This document shows, piece after piece, positions 1 to 7,788 of a stretch of DNA of 30,463 bases. Under the pieces are notes generated by a model. The model worked only from the letters and a program-made list of their open reading frames with translations. It was not told the DNA's origin and made no database searches. The stretch's first letter is position 1. Each line of letters starts with the position of its first letter. Position numbers and translations under genes: made by a program. This DNA comes from Bacillota bacterium (GTDB lineage: Bacteria > Bacillota > Clostridia > Lachnospirales > Lachnospiraceae), in the NCBI GenBank assembly GCA_023395555.1, contig JAEWYQ010000027.1, positions 1-30,463 on the forward strand. The letters are read 5' to 3'.

Positions 1-198
1 ATTGATGCCTTAACGGACGACCGACACCATATAGATATACGGGGTTGCCGCTATACAGCCCCGCCACTCACCTCCTCGGGTTGTGTAGTATGCCAGTTAC
101 CTACAAGAGGAGTTTAACAAGAAAAAAGGAAAAGCGAAAGTCCGGAGGATGTTTCATAACCCCATCGGTGCCTTTCGCAGAAAGGCGGATTTATAGAT
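1..198 (+). promoter_or_regulatory. Structured leader upstream of degV-like gene
   Basis: No protein gene is convincing here. Two structures are visible. The first is a hairpin at about 76-115, where CTCCTC pairs with GAGGAG and GTAG with CTAC inside it; no T run follows, so it is not a classic terminator. The second lies just before the gene: GCGAAAG (134-140) can pair with CTTTCGC (172-178), while GCCTTT (170-175) can instead pair with AAAGGC (181-186), which is the ribosome-binding site of the next gene. The two pairings exclude each other. I do not recognise the first 120 bases as a known RNA family; they could be the 3' part of a small RNA whose 5' end lies outside the window. Confidence 0.35.
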
Positions 199-1068
199 AT
201 GAAGAATTTCGTTATTACTGCTGACTCAAATTCCGATTTACTGGATGAATATATCAGAGAGAAACAAATCGGCATCATACCCCATTATTATGACCTTGAG
301 GGGATTACCTACGGGGACGAAGTCAATCTGACTCCAAAAGAATTCTATGACAAGATGCGTAAGGGACACATGCCCACTACAATGGCCAGCAATCCCGAGG
401 TGATACGCCGTACCTTTCAGGGTTATGCAGACCAGGGACTGGATGTACTACATATCAGTTTTTCCTCCGCACTGAGCGGCGGCTGCAGCAATGTGGTGAC
501 CGGCGCCAACGAGATCTGCGAAGAGAATCCCGGAACCAGAATTATTGTGGTGGATACCTTGAATGCTTCCATGGGCGAAGGAATGTTTGTCATGAAGGCC
601 GTGCAATTGAAGGAGGAAGGCAAGTCCCTCGATGAAGCGGCTTCCTGGCTTGAGGAGCATAAGCAGGAATTCTGCGTGCGGTTTACCGTTGATGACCTGA
701 ACCATCTCCATCGGGGCGGCCGGATTTCCAAAACAACCGCCGTGATCGGTTCCATGATTAATATTAAACCGATTCTCTATGTCAACGCAGAGGGACAGCT
801 GGTACCGCTGTCCAATGCCAGAGGAAGAAAGAAATCCCTTGTAACCATCTGTAATAGTATGCTGGAGTCCATGGGGAAATACAGGGACAGCGATGAAGTG
901 ATCTGCATCGCCCACGGCGACGCTTTAGAGGATGCCAATTATCTGGCTGATTTGATACGCGAGAAGCTGCCGAACCCCAGGATTATAATCAACTATGTCA
1001 GTCCCAGTATCGGCTCCCATTCCGGTCCCGGTGCCATTGGGCTGTGCTTTATGGGTGAGACAAGATAA
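199..1068 (+). CDS. DegV family fatty-acid-binding protein
   Basis: This is a 289-residue DegV-family protein. Such proteins bind a fatty acid between two alpha/beta domains and, as FakB partners, present it to the FakA kinase for phosphorylation and entry into phospholipid synthesis. The sequence shows the family hallmarks: an N-terminal ITADSNSDL segment, an early PTTMASNPE segment, SFSSALSGG near residue 90, VVDTLNASMGEG near 118, and the lipid-contacting LHRGGRISK at about 168-177, followed by NIKPIL. Length is normal for the family. The start is an ATG 10 nt after AAAGGCGG. The gene stands alone: the tail cluster downstream is convergent and a strong hairpin at 1142-1176 separates them. 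Which fatty acid it prefers cannot be told from sequence. Confidence 0.93.
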   Translation: MKNFVITADSNSDLLDEYIREKQIGIIPHYYDLEGITYGDEVNLTPKEFYDKMRKGHMPTTMASNPEVIRRTFQGYADQGLDVLHISFSSALSGGCSNVVTGANEICEENPGTRIIVVDTLNASMGEGMFVMKAVQLKEEGKSLDEAASWLEEHKQEFCVRFTVDDLNHLHRGGRISKTTAVIGSMINIKPILYVNAEGQLVPLSNARGRKKSLVTICNSMLESMGKYRDSDEVICIAHGDALEDANYLADLIREKLPNPRIIINYVSPSIGSHSGPGAIGLCFMGETR

Positions 1069-1141
1069 CTGGTGATTTTAGAATTTAGAATGTATCTATA
1101 TTTTATGTATGCGTTCCTGCAAGGTATATGTGATGTGTTGA

Positions 1142-1176
1142 ATACCCCGGCCAGAATTCCAATCTGGCCGGGGTAT
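1142..1176. terminator. Bidirectional hairpin between convergent genes
   Basis: A perfect 14-bp inverted repeat (ATACCCCGGCCAGA at 1142-1155, TCTGGCCGGGGTAT at 1163-1176) with a 7-nt loop lies between the end of the degV-like gene and the end of the amidase gene. There is no clear U tract on either side, but the GC-rich stem between two converging genes fits a shared terminator. Confidence 0.6.
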
Positions 1177-1188
1177 ATCTGGTTTCAG

Positions 1189-2103
1189 CTATTTCATCCG
1201 TCCCGCAGCTAACGCGTTCCTTGTTGCGCTTCCGATTTTGGTTCCGTCATCCTGCATGTGCTTTCCCCATCCCAGCTGATCCCAGTAGACCAGTACCGCA
1301 ATGCGTGTCTTTGGCCCGAAGGAGCCGTCCATTGCCAGCTTCGGCAGCCAGGCCGGGATAACTGCGTTCAGCCGTTCCTGAGCCCACTTAATATCCTGTT
1401 TGGGCGATTCCGGTGTGATTGTCTTTGCCGGCATAGTGTCTTGCGGCAACTCCGTTGCCTGCACATATTTTATGCCCGTGTACTCACAGATTCCCCTGGC
1501 TATCTCCTGAGCGCATTCCAGCCAGAAGTCCTTGTTGGCCATCATGGTTGTGGCCTCCTTTTCATTTGTCATGAAGGCCAGCTCACACAGGATGGCTGCC
1601 TTGACATCCATGGCATTACAGTTGCACATTGCCAGAGACTGCTTCGTCACGCCCCGGTTGGTCTGCTTTGTGCCTCCCGCCAGGTGTTTCAGCACCGTCT
1701 GGGCCAGTTTGTCGGATTGGCCTGCATATTTGTCATGGATATAGACCCCCACGCCCTGGGCACTGTTAAAGCTTGCACCGTCACCATAAGCATTGAAATG
1801 AACAGATATGCTGTAATCACAATTTGCTTTTGCTATGGCCCTCTGACGTTCTGCCAGAGCTGTGTCAGGGTCATCCGCGGCTTTGTCATCATTAAAGCCC
1901 GTCTGCATTACTTCAAAGCCGCTGCGCTGCAGCTCTTTTACCAGCAGGGAAGCAACGCCTACATTGGCGTAATGCTCCCGGTACTGTTCCCCTTTTTTGA
2001 CATCATTGACGCCGTCTTTATCGATATCGACCGCCACCGGAAACGGAGGGGTCCGTTTCCCGGCTGTATTAGCCCCATGGCCTGCGTCTACATTAATCTT
2101 CAT
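1189..2103 (-). CDS. N-acetylmuramoyl-L-alanine amidase (endolysin)
   Basis: A 304-residue Amidase_3 family zinc hydrolase that cuts the amide bond between N-acetylmuramic acid and L-alanine in peptidoglycan. It is the lysis enzyme of the tail cluster. Zinc and catalytic positions are visible: H9 in DAGHG, E43 in YREH, H102 in SVHFNA and E174 in CELAFMTN. Residues 230-304 form a separate C-terminal part (the segment around MDGSFGPKTR) that resembles a peptidoglycan-binding domain and should hold the enzyme on the wall. There is no signal peptide, so it depends on the adjacent holin to leave the cell. The ATG follows directly on the holin stop codon, with GGAGG inside the end of the holin gene, so translation is probably coupled. 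It corresponds in role and place to XlyA of PBSX. Confidence 0.93.
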   Translation of the reverse strand: MKINVDAGHGANTAGKRTPPFPVAVDIDKDGVNDVKKGEQYREHYANVGVASLLVKELQRSGFEVMQTGFNDDKAADDPDTALAERQRAIAKANCDYSISVHFNAYGDGASFNSAQGVGVYIHDKYAGQSDKLAQTVLKHLAGGTKQTNRGVTKQSLAMCNCNAMDVKAAILCELAFMTNEKEATTMMANKDFWLECAQEIARGICEYTGIKYVQATELPQDTMPAKTITPESPKQDIKWAQERLNAVIPAWLPKLAMDGSFGPKTRIAVLVYWDQLGWGKHMQDDGTKIGSATRNALAAGRMK

Positions 2104-2520
2104 TTACTGATCCTCCGATTTCTTTTTTAATAAGTCGATTGCATTTCGAATTACCGCCGGAATGGGTAACCCCATCAGCCCGGCATTTTCGAGAATGGAT
2201 ATCGCCTCATTAACAATATATGCAATAATCACCGCATTTCTAATGATGCTTGTACCGGTGATCCCCTCCAGCTGGGCTGCCACCAGGATGATCAGCAGGG
2301 TCATGCCCTTGCGGCACAGTCCCTTCCATCCGGCTCTGCTTTCCAGGGCCCCATGATCTGTTTTCGGTGATTTTTTAAATACTCCCGCCACAATGAGCCC
2401 GGATATGTAGTCCGCCGCCATGAAAAGTATTAATACCCGCAATGCCGTGTCCCACCCTCCGAGTAAATTTATAATGAGGCTTCCTGTAATGCCGATCGCC
2501 GCAAATATTGTGTGTTTCAT
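2104..2520 (-). CDS. Phage holin, TcdE/Holin_4_1 type
   Basis: A 138-residue membrane protein that should make pores in the cytoplasmic membrane and let the amidase reach the wall. It has hydrophobic segments near residues 3-15, 20-42, 68-85 and 96-110, with the family-like segment LFMAADYISGLIVAG followed by a charged loop (KKSPKTDHGALESRAG) and GLCRKGMTLL. These features match the clostridial TcdE/phi29-like holin family. An upstream in-frame ATG exists at 2538, but AAAGGAGG lies between the two ATGs, so the start at 2520 is preferred. It is followed immediately by the amidase, the usual lysis cassette order. Confidence 0.9.
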   Translation of the reverse strand: MKHTIFAAIGITGSLIINLLGGWDTALRVLILFMAADYISGLIVAGVFKKSPKTDHGALESRAGWKGLCRKGMTLLIILVAAQLEGITGTSIIRNAVIIAYIVNEAISILENAGLMGLPIPAVIRNAIDLLKKKSEDQ

Positions 2521-2567
2521 AAAACCTCCTTTGGGCATAAATTTAGCACCCTCTTCGGATGCTTCTT

Positions 2568-2711
2568 TTAGCCAATTAATTTTACCAGCTCGTTATATTG
2601 TTCTGCTGTGATGCGGTTGTTCATCATAAAAACATCACACATCGTCAATAACTCTTCCTTGTCCTTCTTGCCCAAGGTGATAACCTTTTTCATGTTTTCG
2701 TAGGTATTCAT
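2568..2711 (-). CDS. Small XkdX-like phage protein
   Basis: A 47-residue ORF beginning MNTYENMKKV and ending ITAEQYNELVKLIG. GAAAGGAG sits 8 nt before the ATG, and the frame fills the gap between the fibre-associated protein and the holin on the same strand. PBSX-like clusters carry a very short protein, XkdX, at this place, ending in a similar I(T)xEQYxEI motif. Its role is unknown. The call rests on position, ribosome site and the C-terminal motif rather than on any known activity. Confidence 0.7.
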   Translation of the reverse strand: MNTYENMKKVITLGKKDKEELLTMCDVFMMNNRITAEQYNELVKLIG

Positions 2712-2728
2712 AAGATTCTTCTCCTTTC

Positions 2729-3064
2729 TTATGCCAGGCCCAGCTCTATACGAGACAGCCTGTAATCTGTGTCAATTGCTATTTCTGCCTGTAGGTCTGC
2801 CAGGGCATTGACCTTCGCCTGTGCCTCCCTGGCGTCCTCCTCGGCAGTGTTGGTCCGGGATACGGCTGATCCGTCCTCACTGTAAAATATCCCATCGATA
2901 TACTTATCCCCTATGGATAAGGGATACTGTGTTGTATCAACCGCTATGGCATCGTTACCGTATGTCATACGGGCTATCTGGTTTGCCACTTCATAATTAT
3001 CGCATACAATGATGTTTTGCACGGTTTCATTGCATATCAAGCTGAATATCTGATTGCACCACAT
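2729..3064 (-). CDS. Hypothetical tail-cluster protein downstream of fibre
   Basis: A 111-residue protein with no function I can assign. The segment YPLSIGDKYIDGIFYSEDG (about residues 47-65) is a turn-rich motif common in small proteins encoded next to phage tail fibres, and residues 70-105 are predicted helical with a charged, Ala-rich heptad-like pattern (EEDAREAQAKVNALADL), so a coiled coil is possible. It is preceded by GAGAGGAG 6 nt before the ATG, begins 19 nt after the fibre stop and is followed 17 nt later by the XkdX-like gene. It occupies the XkdW position of PBSX. A fibre-assembly helper or minor fibre component is possible but unproven. Confidence 0.75.
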   Translation of the reverse strand: MWCNQIFSLICNETVQNIIVCDNYEVANQIARMTYGNDAIAVDTTQYPLSIGDKYIDGIFYSEDGSAVSRTNTAEEDAREAQAKVNALADLQAEIAIDTDYRLSRIELGLA

Positions 3065-3083
3065 GATAATCTCCTCTCACTAT

Positions 3084-5162
3084 TTATTGTTCTGCCCAGC
3101 GGACGATACAGATACCGCTGCCGCCGGAACCTGCAATGCCAATCTCTTTGGTAAGGTTCGGGCCACTAGAATATTTAATCATGGCATGACCTCCGCCTCC
3201 TCCGCCTCCTCCGGTTCCCGTTGCGCCTGCTCCAGCAGGGTAAGTAATCCATCCACCATTAGTTACGCTTCTTCCACCGTCACCTCCTCCGCCGTCGCCT
3301 CCTTTTCCGTTTTCTCCTCTACTTCCGTCTCCAGAACCTGCGGAGTAATAGGTACATGCGCCTCCTCCGCCTCCTCCGGCATATAGCGTATTTACTGTTT
3401 CGCCGAAGGCTCTTGTGGTCGAGCCAGAACCCAATCCCCCTTTACTTTGGTAATTAGCTACATTGCGCCCATTGGTACCGTCCGAACCAGCATCACCACC
3501 GGGGGATCCCCCCCAAATGTTCTGGCCTCCGCCTCCTCCGCCAGAGCCGCCAGAGCCGCCGGGGCCAGTACCGCCCGAAATTTCGTAGTTAGTCCCACTG
3601 GCAGTAAATCCACCGCCTCCTCCATCGCCTCCTGCAGCAGATAAAATAGCAGCGAAAGACGTTGTTCCTCCAGTGCTTCCGGCAGTGGGCATATTGTATA
3701 AAGTACTACCGGTTGCTCCTCCTCCACCGATTGTTACAGCGACTTGTTGGCCCGGTGAAACGGCATGGGATTTTTTTGTGGCTACTCTGCCTCCACCGCC
3801 GCCACTTCCGGCACCAGATCCGTATCCGGATTTTGCTACGCCGCCGCCTCCGCCTCCACCGACTACAAAGATATCAATCGAGGTTACCCCGGCTGGTACC
3901 GTCCATACCTGGGAAGAGGTAAAGATTACTTGTCCAGCTGCCGTCTTTGTAGTGTTATAGGCCTGCTGTGACGTATTGGTATTGTAGACTGTGGCAGCAT
4001 TTACAACAAATGCTCGAAAATAATATATAGTACCGCCAGATAAGCCTGTGACAATCACGGATGTGCCTGCCCCTAAATAGGCTTGCGTACCATCTGTTTG
4101 ACTTGTGGGATAACTCCCAGTCTTATACCGGATCATGACATTGCTGTAAGCTCCTGCCGGAGCTGCCCAGGACACGGTTAGACTGGATGCCGATGTCTTC
4201 GCAACCGCAAATGAGGTAACCGGGCTGGGGCATGTATAAGCTATTGCCTGCTGGGTTGTGTTTGTATTGTACTCACTCGCTGAATTAACTACAAATGCTC
4301 TAACATAATACTGGGTGCCTCCGGTCAGACCGGTGATTGTTGCGCTTGTAGCGGTACCAAGATAGGCTTGAGTGCCATCTGTTACTCCGGTCGGATATCC
4401 GCCCTTTTTATACCGTATCATCACATTGCTATAGGTGCCTGCCGGTGCCGTCCAGGACACTGTTAAGCTTCCGGGCGTATTGGCTACATAAGAAGCTGTC
4501 AGATTAGTTACAGGACTGGGGCATGTATAAGCTACCGCCTGCTGGACTGTGCTCGTATTGTATTCGTTAGCTGAATTTACCACAAATGCTCTTATATAAT
4601 ATTGAGTACCTCCTGTTAATCCGGTAATCGTGGTACTTGTACCTGTGCCCAGATAAGCCTGAGTACCATCATTTATCCCTGTTGGATAACTTCCGGTCCT
4701 ATACCGGATCATCACATTGGTATAAGCTCCGGCTGGCGCTGTCCATGACACCGTTAGGCTTCCGGGGGTATTTACTACACGGGATGCCGCCAGGCCGGTC
4801 ACAGGGCTTGCAATCGTTGCTTTTGCAGTCTGGGCTCCGGTTGTTTCCGTATTGTAATATACCTTGGTGCCACTGGTATTAGTTGCTTTGGCAAATGCTC
4901 GAAAGTAATATGTAGTACCGCCAGTCAGGCCAGAAACAGAGGCCGATGTACCGGCACCGGAGTAAGCTTGGGCCCCGTCCGTTGGGCCTGTTGGGTAGCT
5001 CCCAGCCTTATAACGGATCATAACCCCTACGAATTTTTTACTGGTTGGGTTTGCCCAGGACAGGTTGATCTGCCCTGGAGTATTCGCCACCGATACAGCA
5101 GTCAGACCGACAATCTGATCCGTATAGATTTTTACTCCAGTCGGAAAACCATTCATTATCAT
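3084..5162 (-). CDS. Tail fibre with four FN3 repeats and glycine-rich tip
   Basis: A 692-residue fibre or appendage protein, most likely the receptor-binding part of the tail particle. After a short N-terminus (NGFPTGVKIYTDQIVGL) come four fibronectin type III-like domains at about residues 18-115, 119-215, 216-311 and 312-405. Each carries the signature SWxxPAG..NVMIRYK.GxYPT and a GLTGGTxYYxRAF strand. Residues 410-692 are very glycine-rich, starting with VTSIDIFVVGGGGGGG and ending GICIVRWAEQ, the pattern of the glycine-rich domain found at the end of many phage tail fibres. Domains 2 to 4 are nearly identical to each other, the first more diverged. The ATG follows AGGGGTGA; a second ATG two codons on is possible. 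No chaperone-type autoprotease domain is visible. Confidence 0.88.
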   Translation of the reverse strand: MIMNGFPTGVKIYTDQIVGLTAVSVANTPGQINLSWANPTSKKFVGVMIRYKAGSYPTGPTDGAQAYSGAGTSASVSGLTGGTTYYFRAFAKATNTSGTKVYYNTETTGAQTAKATIASPVTGLAASRVVNTPGSLTVSWTAPAGAYTNVMIRYRTGSYPTGINDGTQAYLGTGTSTTITGLTGGTQYYIRAFVVNSANEYNTSTVQQAVAYTCPSPVTNLTASYVANTPGSLTVSWTAPAGTYSNVMIRYKKGGYPTGVTDGTQAYLGTATSATITGLTGGTQYYVRAFVVNSASEYNTNTTQQAIAYTCPSPVTSFAVAKTSASSLTVSWAAPAGAYSNVMIRYKTGSYPTSQTDGTQAYLGAGTSVIVTGLSGGTIYYFRAFVVNAATVYNTNTSQQAYNTTKTAAGQVIFTSSQVWTVPAGVTSIDIFVVGGGGGGGVAKSGYGSGAGSGGGGGRVATKKSHAVSPGQQVAVTIGGGGATGSTLYNMPTAGSTGGTTSFAAILSAAGGDGGGGGFTASGTNYEISGGTGPGGSGGSGGGGGGQNIWGGSPGGDAGSDGTNGRNVANYQSKGGLGSGSTTRAFGETVNTLYAGGGGGGACTYYSAGSGDGSRGENGKGGDGGGGDGGRSVTNGGWITYPAGAGATGTGGGGGGGGHAMIKYSSGPNLTKEIGIAGSGGSGICIVRWAEQ
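3948..4808 (-). repeat. Three tandem ~290-bp FN3-encoding repeats
   Basis: Within the fibre gene, units at about 4808-4518, 4517-4230 and 4229-3948 encode FN3 domains 2, 3 and 4 and are closely alike at base level, for example the recurring block encoding NVMIRYK.G.YPT and the block encoding DGTQAYLG. An older, more diverged copy lies at about 5111-4809. Such units can expand or contract by recombination. Confidence 0.75.
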
Positions 5163-5172
5163 ACGATCACCC

Positions 5173-5607
5173 CTAACCTAAAATAAGTACTGATATTGGT
5201 ATATCCACCGTCGGCTTGGTATCAAATGCCCTCATGGTAATTGAACCGGCTCCCTGCCCGGAGCAGTGTAGCTGGGCATCCGCTGCAGCTGTATATTGAG
5301 CGGTGGATGCTCCTGATCCTATTGCTACATATATATTATTATTTGCGTTAACTCCTGCAACATTCACAGTATTTGTAAATGGTGCAGACGTCCCAGTCCA
5401 GCCGGCAGCAGGAAGTATGACGTTTCTTATCACCGAAGGATTTGCCTTTTCAGCCAATTGCAGTTTAACTTCATCCAGTGCATCCTCATGCTCTTTCAAG
5501 GCTGTGTCGATAATCGCATTGTCCCCGTTAAGATCCCGGCGCTTCAGGTATTCACTCCCCGCCCATTGATTTAGTCCGTAATACTCCGTTTTATTCATAC
5601 TAGGCAT
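5173..5607 (-). CDS. Putative tail fibre/baseplate attachment protein
   Basis: A 144-residue protein. Its N-terminus (NKTEYYGLNQWAGSEYLKRRDLNGDNAIID) matches the opening often seen in clostridial tail-fibre proteins that dock on the baseplate, followed by a short heptad-like helix (about 36-54, ALKEHEDALDEVKLQLAEKA) that could trimerise. The C-terminal 85 residues look like a beta-rich domain of the kind used in short fibres (WTGTSAPFTNTVNV). The gene begins 3 nt after the XkdU-like stop and ends 10 nt before the large FN3 fibre gene, so the two may form one fibre, with this one at the particle end. The ATG at 5607 lies 8 nt from GGGAGG; an ATG three codons later is possible. Confidence 0.75.
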   Translation of the reverse strand: MPSMNKTEYYGLNQWAGSEYLKRRDLNGDNAIIDTALKEHEDALDEVKLQLAEKANPSVIRNVILPAAGWTGTSAPFTNTVNVAGVNANNNIYVAIGSGASTAQYTAAADAQLHCSGQGAGSITMRAFDTKPTVDIPISVLILG

Positions 5608-5610
5608 ACA

Positions 5611-6159
5611 TTATCCCTCCCTATACTCTTCAAATTCATCCCATGCAAGATTAAGCTCATCCCACACATCCCAGGTCCTATTGTAACCCTCGAACTCATC
5701 CCAGGTAATGTAAGTGTATTCAAAGATAAAGCTTAAATGTGCCGGCTTTATCTCCTCGATGGTCAATGTTAAATCCTCCATGTTCGCAGGAATCCCACGA
5801 GTGCCAATAAACTTCACAACAAAGCTGTTATTCTCCGGATGTTCAATAATTTCAACCTCTCCTCCTGAATATGCCTTGGCCGTCTGCTCCATCATGGTCT
5901 TTGTTGCTGTCCCTATTCCTCTGATCTTCGCTAAAATTCTCTCCCGTCTGAAGGCATCCGATTTGCTAATATCCGTCTTGATCCCAAGGATTTTTTCATA
6001 CCGGCTCAATTGCTTTGAGGCTGTGCCGACACAGCTCTCATTAACCACATCATTTAAGCCATCGGTCAAAGCGTTGACACCATCTGAAAGAAGCTTCTGC
6101 AGTTCCTGCATGGTAGCATTTCCTTCATAGACCGGGGGCAATAACTCCATTAAATTCAT
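5611..6159 (-). CDS. XkdU-like tail protein (DUF2313)
   Basis: A 182-residue protein of the DUF2313/YmfQ family, which in PBSX-like and Mu-like contractile tails completes the baseplate between gpJ and the fibres. The N-terminal half has the family features: LLPPVYEG near residue 7, SRYEKILGI near 52, and a run of SDAFRRERILAKIRGIGTAT at about 67-86. The C-terminal 35 residues contain three W-D-E-F/L blocks (TWDEFEGY, VWDELN, AWDEFEEY), a tryptophan-rich end common in clostridial homologues. It starts 1 nt after the baseplate J stop, so expression is coupled. It corresponds to xkdU. Confidence 0.87.
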   Translation of the reverse strand: MNLMELLPPVYEGNATMQELQKLLSDGVNALTDGLNDVVNESCVGTASKQLSRYEKILGIKTDISKSDAFRRERILAKIRGIGTATKTMMEQTAKAYSGGEVEIIEHPENNSFVVKFIGTRGIPANMEDLTLTIEEIKPAHLSFIFEYTYITWDEFEGYNRTWDVWDELNLAWDEFEEYREG

Positions 6160-6160
6160 A

Positions 6161-7177
6161 TCACACCTCCGTCAGCGTTATCGCACCGCAGACCGGCACC
6201 TTATTATCATCTATCACAATATTTTCGATACTTCCGTTGACCTGCAAAGCATCATAATCCTTAACCCCCGCAGTTGACAGCAACAAGCTTCCTATCTTTG
6301 CGTAGCTTATATTGTAAACCTCAAATACCGTATCCTTCAGATAAGCTGTTAAGCTTTCCGCAAATGCTGTTTTAACTGCCTCCAAGGTCTTTGTACCATC
6401 AAGGATCACATTTGCAGATACTTCAACTGCAAAGCCTGTCGGATTCTCTACCGTAACAGTGGCGCCTACCGGCCGGACTGTCTCAATAAAACGGAAAACT
6501 TTATCCGGGAGATTTTCATCAATACTCATATTTTCATCTACCACCAGTACTTTTACCGTTCCGGGCCCATCCCATAATGGATATACCCTGGCATCACCGC
6601 AGCCAGGCACCTTCAGAGCCCAATTCCGGTAATCGTATTTATTGCCGCTGCTGCCTGCAGATTGTACTTTATTATAAAACCTCACTCTTAATGCCTCATC
6701 CGTTTCTTCGTTTTCTCCGGAAGACAGGATGTCGGTCAACTCGGCAGTTATCCCAGATACATTATCAATACTCTCAAGCACACCTGAGTAAGTATTGCCA
6801 ATTTCTCCAAGCTGCTCACAGGCTGCGCTGTAGACATTTTCAGAGCGCAGCTCAGTAATAGTATATACTACATCATTGACAGCCCATCGTGTTCCGATAT
6901 TAATCGGACCGGTTGATTCAATTTTACGGATGGCATGGGTAGCTTCTTTTCTGGTAAGTCCCTGATCTGCTGCCACCCTGTCTAAATATACGCCAACTGC
7001 AGTATCACCCGATACCAGATCGATAAAGGTATCCAGATAAAAATACATCTCGGCCAGATGATAAGCCGCAGGGGCCAGCGCATCATAAATCACGCTTCCC
7101 TCCCGCTTATCAACATCACTTACCACACGGCTGAGCATATCCTCCAAAATCACCTCATAAGTAAAAGCTTCAAACAT
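6161..7177 (-). CDS. Baseplate J-like protein (XkdT)
   Basis: A 338-residue Baseplate_J family protein, the wedge component that builds the ring around the tail hub and controls sheath contraction. Recognisable parts are the start MFEAFTYEVILEDMLSRV, the segment KREGSVIYDALAPAAYHLAEMY (about 23-44, quoted here only as a landmark), DTAVGVYLDRVAADQGLTRK and the central SGENEETDEALRVRFYNK at about 152-169, which is typical of gp47/XkdT. Length is close to the family norm. It overlaps the XkdS-like gene by 8 nt, a sign of translational coupling. It corresponds to xkdT of PBSX. Confidence 0.92.
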   Translation of the reverse strand: MFEAFTYEVILEDMLSRVVSDVDKREGSVIYDALAPAAYHLAEMYFYLDTFIDLVSGDTAVGVYLDRVAADQGLTRKEATHAIRKIESTGPINIGTRWAVNDVVYTITELRSENVYSAACEQLGEIGNTYSGVLESIDNVSGITAELTDILSSGENEETDEALRVRFYNKVQSAGSSGNKYDYRNWALKVPGCGDARVYPLWDGPGTVKVLVVDENMSIDENLPDKVFRFIETVRPVGATVTVENPTGFAVEVSANVILDGTKTLEAVKTAFAESLTAYLKDTVFEVYNISYAKIGSLLLSTAGVKDYDALQVNGSIENIVIDDNKVPVCGAITLTEV

Positions 7178-7562
7178 TGGTTCTCACCTCCTTGGTTATA
7201 TTCAAACTTCCAAAAATGCTGGTTACATTAAAACTGCACAGCAGCTGGTCTCCTCTTGAAGAAAATATAAAATTTTCTACCTCTGTAATTCTTTCATCAT
7301 AAAGCAAACACTCACGTATCCGTCGTTTCAGTTCAATCTTGACATATGCAGGATCCTTTCCGATTAAATCCTCCAGCTCAATTCCATAAGAAAAGCCGTA
7401 TATCGGATACTCATACTTTTCCGTATTCAGCACCTTATATACAGCTTGCTGTAAAGCCTCCAATCCATCCGTATGGCCTTGGATTTTGCCGGCAGACAGT
7501 TTATATGTCCTAGATGTTTCTATCTCTTCGGACAACTCAAGATCAGTTGTCAGGCTCATCAT
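7170..7562 (-). CDS. XkdS-like baseplate protein (DUF2634, gp25-like)
   Basis: A 130-residue protein of the DUF2634 family, related in role to T4 gp25, a small wedge protein that nucleates sheath assembly. The segments TYKLSAGKIQGHTDGLEALQ, YEYPIYGFSYGIELEDLIG (about 51-69) and ELKRRIRECLLYDERITEVENF (landmark at about 77-98) are characteristic. The start ATG lies 6 nt after GGAGG within the end of the XkdR-like gene, overlapping it by 20 nt. It corresponds to xkdS. Confidence 0.9.
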   Translation of the reverse strand: MMSLTTDLELSEEIETSRTYKLSAGKIQGHTDGLEALQQAVYKVLNTEKYEYPIYGFSYGIELEDLIGKDPAYVKIELKRRIRECLLYDERITEVENFIFSSRGDQLLCSFNVTSIFGSLNITKEVRTNV

Positions 7563-7788
7563 TCATCACCTCCAGAATGTAAAACACTTTCCCTCCATGG
7601 TCCCGAAGCAGCCGGACCTTCTGGCCGGCTGCAATGGAACTTTTCAAATTACCGGTTATGAGCTCCAAGGGAAGAATGAGTTTATCACTTATTTGGATGC
7701 CATCGCCTGTCACCCTGCCAGTAATCAAACAGCAAAACTTTGCATTATTTATATAGTTCTGTACAATCGTTTTAATCTCGTTTATCAT
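7543..7788 (-). CDS. XkdR-like protein (DUF2577)
   Basis: An 81-residue DUF2577 protein. The family is a small beta-barrel baseplate-hub component found only in PBSX-like and related clostridial tails. The features seen are an N-terminal helix (INEIKTIVQNYINNAKF), a glycine turn (TGRVTGDGIQISDKL), and the OB-like strand series ending GQKVRLLRDHGGKVFYILEV. It overlaps the XkdQ-like stop by 4 nt and the XkdS-like start by 20 nt, so the three genes are tightly coupled. Confidence 0.88.
   Translation of the reverse strand: MINEIKTIVQNYINNAKFCCLITGRVTGDGIQISDKLILPLELITGNLKSSIAAGQKVRLLRDHGGKVFYILEVMNDEPDN

Noticed and set aside
149..196. 15-residue leader ORF (MFHNPIGAFRRKADL) before the DegV gene
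   Set aside because: Its GGAGG touches the ATG with no spacer, too close for normal initiation, and there is no sign of a run of regulatory codons.
1258..2130. 290-residue plus-strand ORF opposite the amidase gene
   Set aside because: Entirely antisense to a well-supported amidase, without a ribosome site or any recognisable domain; cysteine- and histidine-rich composition typical of a shadow frame.
3458..3960. Several ORFs on both strands in the glycine-rich fibre region
   Set aside because: They arise from the low-complexity glycine codons of the fibre gene, which leave other frames open.
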